A program made the translations under genes and the position numbers. From Blepharisma stoltei (taxonomy: Eukaryota; Ciliophora; Heterotrichea; Heterotrichida; Blepharismidae), in contig CAJZBQ010000010.1 in the NCBI GenBank assembly GCA_914767885.1, forward strand, positions 248,001 through 312,000: DNA of 64,000 nt, read 5' to 3'. A model generated the notes under the pieces. That model was not told where the DNA came from, ran no database searches, and worked only from the letters and a program-made list of their open reading frames with translations. Shown here in pieces: positions 60,904 to 64,000 of this stretch (its first letter is position 1; every line of letters begins with the position of its first letter).

Positions 60904-63641
60904 GGAAACTTCTTCGGATTTTTCATCTCTAATCCTCTTCAAAATGTCTTTATTCATTTTAAGTTCATTTCTATTCATTTTAGCTCTCCTTTGCTTCGCT
61001 TCTTTTTCTTCCATCTGAGCTTTTAACATTTGAGCATGCAATAAGTTTATTTCCTTTTCTCTTTTTTTCTTATCTTCTTCCATCTTGAAAAAGTCTTCGG
61101 CGTCGCGCTTCCACATATCAGCTTGCTCATTATGCGACCTTTTGTCTTGGGCTTTTCTTTCATGCTTTTCTTCGACTTGCCTATCGAGATATTTCCTAAT
61201 TTCTTCTTTTTGCTCTCTGATTCTTTGGAGCCTTCTTTCGTCCTCTTGCCGGTCGAGATTTTCTTTTTCTTCGATTTGCTTAACTTCCCCCTCCGTGAGT
61301 GAACAAAACCATTGGAAGAATCCCTATTTTTTGCCAAAAAACCCACCCTCCGTGAGTGAACAAAAATTTTTTAATAGAAAAAATTTTTTATGAAAAAAAA
61401 ATTGATATATAAGTGCTAATTAGTATAATGAAATCTCGAACTAATTCTGTTTAATTTTAAACAAATTGCATTTTTAAAACATAATTTTTTTAAATTAAAT
61501 TAATATTTGCTTTCCAATTTTTACAAATTAGGATTTTTTAAAATTTCGAAAAAAAATTTACCCCCTACGTGAGTGAACAAATTTTTTTGTTCACTCTGGG
61601 AGGGGGGAGTAAGAAGCATGAGATCTTCTTCGCGATTTCTTTGGTCTTGTTCTTTTAGGACTGTATCAGCCATTCTTGCCATTAGCTGCTGTTGGCGTTC
61701 TTCTCTTGCTTTTATTTCGTTAAGACGGTCTTGCTCTTGGCGGTCGAGCATTCGTGCATAGTCTTCCATAGATTGAACGTCGTTTAAGCGCTCACGTTCT
61801 TGGTACTCCATCTGCTTTCGCTTATTTTCTTCATTTTCTTTCATCATGCGTTGCATGTAAGCTCTTTCTTCTCTTCTGCGTTCTTCCATAGCCTGCTGTT
61901 CGAGCATGAGCTCTTCTTTAAGTCTTTGTAACGATGACCCCCCTTCAATCTTCATGTCTATTGCAACAAAAATTCAATTTTTTAATATAAAAATTTTATA
62001 ATAATTTCATGTCTCTTGCAACAAATTATATACATTAAAATGGCGACACGTGTCAACCTGCCCTCTTGGCGCAGCAGTCCAGACCTTATGGCTACAGCGA
62101 GCTAGGACGGACTCCGAGCCGAGAATCAGACGCAGGCTCAAGAAGTGTATATCCGAGTAGGTTTTGGCTGCTTTCCTGAGGTTGGAAATGGAGGTGCTCA
62201 ACAACGTCCTTGGATCCGAGGACCCATGGGTATTCCTCTAACGAGAAACTGGGGGTTTCAGCCCAGGCCACAGGGGAACAGTCTTTTTCCTGCAGCTGTC
62301 GAAGAAAGGCACTTTGATACCCAATAAACTCTAAGAGCTGATCCTTGGAATAAGCTACTCCAATCGCCTGTAGCAGGGTCGCAGAAATCCATAAGCCACC
62401 TACTCAAGACTGAAGCCGCAAAGCAAGGAGGAGACAGAAGGTACCGGAAGGGCACTCGTAAGAGGGATAGATCCTCTGGGCTGGAGTCGAAAAGCGGTAG
62501 AACCTTCCGTACTGGAGGTCTTTAATGACTACGTCATCAATATGGCTAGCGCCTGTCTGTAATAATCCTAATCCTCTTGCAACAAATTTTCGATGCGCAT
62601 CTTAAATTTTTTCCGTACTTTTTAGCTAGATAAGTTTAATAAAATGGCGAGCGATGGTAATAGCTGTCCAAATCTCGATAAAAGGTCATTGACACATCTA
62701 CAGTAGCGCTGTTTTATGGTTTTTTTTTAGAGAAAAATAGATTATTTTTTTTATAAAAATGTTGTATTGCAGTAGGCATGAAGATTTTTTCGAAAAAATT
62801 TTTGTTGCAGTAGACATCAAGATTGAGGGGGGGTCATCGTTACAAGTTTTTGATCAAGATTATCTTGTTGCTTTTGGTCAAGTTTTTTCCTTCTTTTTTC
62901 TTCTGCAAGCTGCTTATCTCTCAATGCTTTTTCTTGCATGATTTTTTCCCTATATTCTCTTTCCCGCTCTTCTTCCCTTTCAGCCATCATTTTGAGGTTT
63001 TTTTCTTGGGCTTCTTCATAAAGTTTATTTTCTTCTTCTTCAGACAGCTTTTTTCTTTCTTTTTCATTTAGTTGTCTATCAAGTTCTCTTTTGAGTTTAA
63101 TTTTATTTTCCATTTCTCTTCGAAGACGGGCTCTTTCTTCTTCACGATACATTAGTGTGTCATGCTCAAGGATAGCAGCCCATTCATCTTCATTGTCATC
63201 AGGCACATATGAGAGTGACGACGCTTTTGATGATGAAACCTCAGATAAAGAATCAGATTGCGCTTTGGAAGACCCTTTTTGTGACGGCTGAGATGAGCGA
63301 GATTTAATTGACTTAACGCTCGGCTCTGATGGTTGAGCTTTTGGAATTGGCTTTTGGGAATGTACAGATTGAGTTTCATAATCGCCTTCTGCTTTTTTAC
63401 GAATTCGCTCATCTAATTTTTGTAAGTTTGCTTCAGTTAGTGTTTCAGCTTTCATAAAATTTTCAACTTCTCTATCAATGAACCCAGGATGTTTGTCACC
63501 GTATTTTTTCTTGAACTTGTTAATAAGCATTCCTTTAAGGTCTTCACGCTCTTGGAGCTTGAGCAAACGCTGCTTTTTTTGCTCAGAGAGTTTACTAGCT
63601 GTTCCCTGGTTAGGTTTAGGAGGTACTTTGGGATAAGACAT
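60901..63641 (-). CDS. Trichohyalin-like coiled-coil protein, axonemal candidate
   Basis: ATG 63639-63641 (MSYPKVPPKPNQGTASKLSE), UAA 60901-60903. Removing two IESs (61281-61611; 61929-62842) gives exactly 500 codons. The N-terminal 90 residues are basic and globular-looking (MLINKFKKKYGDKHPGFIDR); a Ser-rich linker follows; the last 330 residues are almost continuous Glu/Arg/Lys/Gln coiled coil (RLRREMENKIKLKRELDRQL, EEELMLEQQAMEERRREERA-like), as in trichohyalin-plectin-homology proteins of cilia. An axonemal role is an inference from that resemblance. Both IESs lie in the coiled coil, one of them with a nested SINE-like element. Confidence 0.8.
61281..61611. mobile_element. Family A IES, TA-bounded
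   Basis: Left TAACTTCCCCCTCCGTGAGT, right CTCTGGGAGGGGGGAGTA. Spaced pair at left and palindromic pair at right. Removing 329 bp joins EEDLML to LKQIEEKENL on the minus strand. Confidence 0.92.
61929..62842. mobile_element. IES G with 45-bp inverted ends and nested S-gamma
   Basis: Ends TAACGATGACCCCCCTTCAA and TTGAGGGGGGGTCATCGTTA, with inverted similarity continuing about 45 bp inward (to GCAACAAAAATT). Removing 912 bp joins QKLV to QRLKEELM on the minus strand. S-gamma occupies 62028-62588. Beyond it is AATAAAATGGCGAGCGATGG, itself similar to SINE-like 5' ends. Confidence 0.9.
62028..62588 (+). mobile_element. SINE-like S-gamma inside IES G, 15-bp TSD
   Basis: Direct repeats CTCTTGCAACAAATT at 62013-62027 and 62574-62588. 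Body begins ATATACATTAAAATGGCGAC and ends TAATAATCCTAATCC. GC-rich, noncoding. Confidence 0.9.
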
Positions 63642-64000
63642 ATTAATTATTATAGGAAATTACCTTAAATAGCCTGGTTCGTTGTGTAGGAAAAATTGCA
63701 ATCGGCAAAACTAAATGCTGATTTGGTTTTACCATATAAGGTTTTTTACGGCCCCAAGAATAGGGCTATTCGTGGTAATTAGGTATATAAACTGTCTGAA
63801 AGAAATTTCCAGATTTTATTTTTATGGAAGGATAAGTTTGGATGTGGAAATGATTTGAATTTAAATTAATAGAACGATTCATGAATGATATTTAATTATA
63901 AACTAAAATTTAAAATTTTTAAATTTAAGCTTCCAATAGTTAAATTATCAGCCAATCTAATTGCTGTACACAAATTATATAAAATTTTGAGCTGTATTCA
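63642..64000. other. Upstream flank of the coiled-coil gene
   Basis: AT-rich with one moderately GC-rich patch (GGCCCCAAGAATAGGGCTAT near 63751). No gene seen; the window ends here. Confidence 0.4.

Noticed and set aside
62145-62455. Open frames of about 60 codons on both strands in the GC-rich block at 62100-62460, and likewise in 37500-37760, 46160-46580 and 50800-51280
   Set aside because: They lie inside SINE-like elements, overlap each other on both strands, are not conserved between copies and have no domain.
1-64000. Reading the window with the standard code
   Set aside because: It fragments nearly every gene at conserved tryptophans and leaves the proteins without ends that fit their families.

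Overview
Organism and genome compartment. The window is AT-rich nuclear DNA of a ciliate and reads only with UGA as tryptophan and UAA/UAG as stops. In-frame UGA falls on conserved Trp positions of RCC1 repeats, an EMAP-II domain, a sorting nexin and a PP2A-like phosphatase. Twelve introns of only 15-16 nt are resolved by frame. Together with TA-bounded insertions inside exons, this points to a heterotrich close to Blepharisma (inference) and to the germline (micronuclear) genome. Removing about 20 insertions to a single TA, plus the tiny introns, gives an exact multiple of three in nearly every interrupted gene. I take these insertions to be internal eliminated sequences (IESs).

Layout. 1-2467: 3' part of a USP7-type deubiquitinase. 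2468-3999: an IES-like element and a GC-richer unidentified block. 4000-15590: small hypothetical genes, a PX-BAR sorting nexin and a MYB protein. 15752-21631: RCC1-repeat protein, EMAP-II-type tRNA-binding protein, an acidic-tailed unknown and a low-complexity ORF. 21986-41034: two very large paralogous polycystin-1-like membrane proteins on the plus strand, with a mitochondrial-looking helical protein and a relic of a third copy between them. 41188-42805: two secreted Cys-rich paralogs, one with an NGT-sequon minisatellite. 43408-48606: a PB1-like protein, an eIF4B-like protein and two paralogous CCCH zinc-finger proteins. 49201-51999: two PP2A-type catalytic subunits. 52047-63641: CFAP97-like, purple acid phosphatase, DENND4-like, WRAP53/TCAB1-like, a basic Ser-rich protein, a small membrane protein and a trichohyalin-like coiled-coil protein.

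Mobile DNA. Two MITE-like families dominate. Family A is about 260-395 bp, with a 19-bp motif repeated up to four times. Family B is about 200-560 bp, has the same architecture and an unrelated sequence. A family-C pair, several single IESs and three nearly full-length palindromes add to these. Separate GC-rich, 280-660 bp, SINE-like elements with long target-site duplications (TSDs) sit in four coding exons and inside two IESs, which gives nested insertions. The exonic SINE-like copies are the most puzzling part: reading frame returns in all four if the element and one TSD copy are lost, but plain TA-to-TA removal works for only some.

The genes are not operonic and work independently (ubiquitin removal, endosomal sorting, translation, phosphatase signalling, axoneme, telomerase/Cajal-body RNP, cell surface). 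What links them is that they all depend on germline-to-soma DNA editing to be readable.
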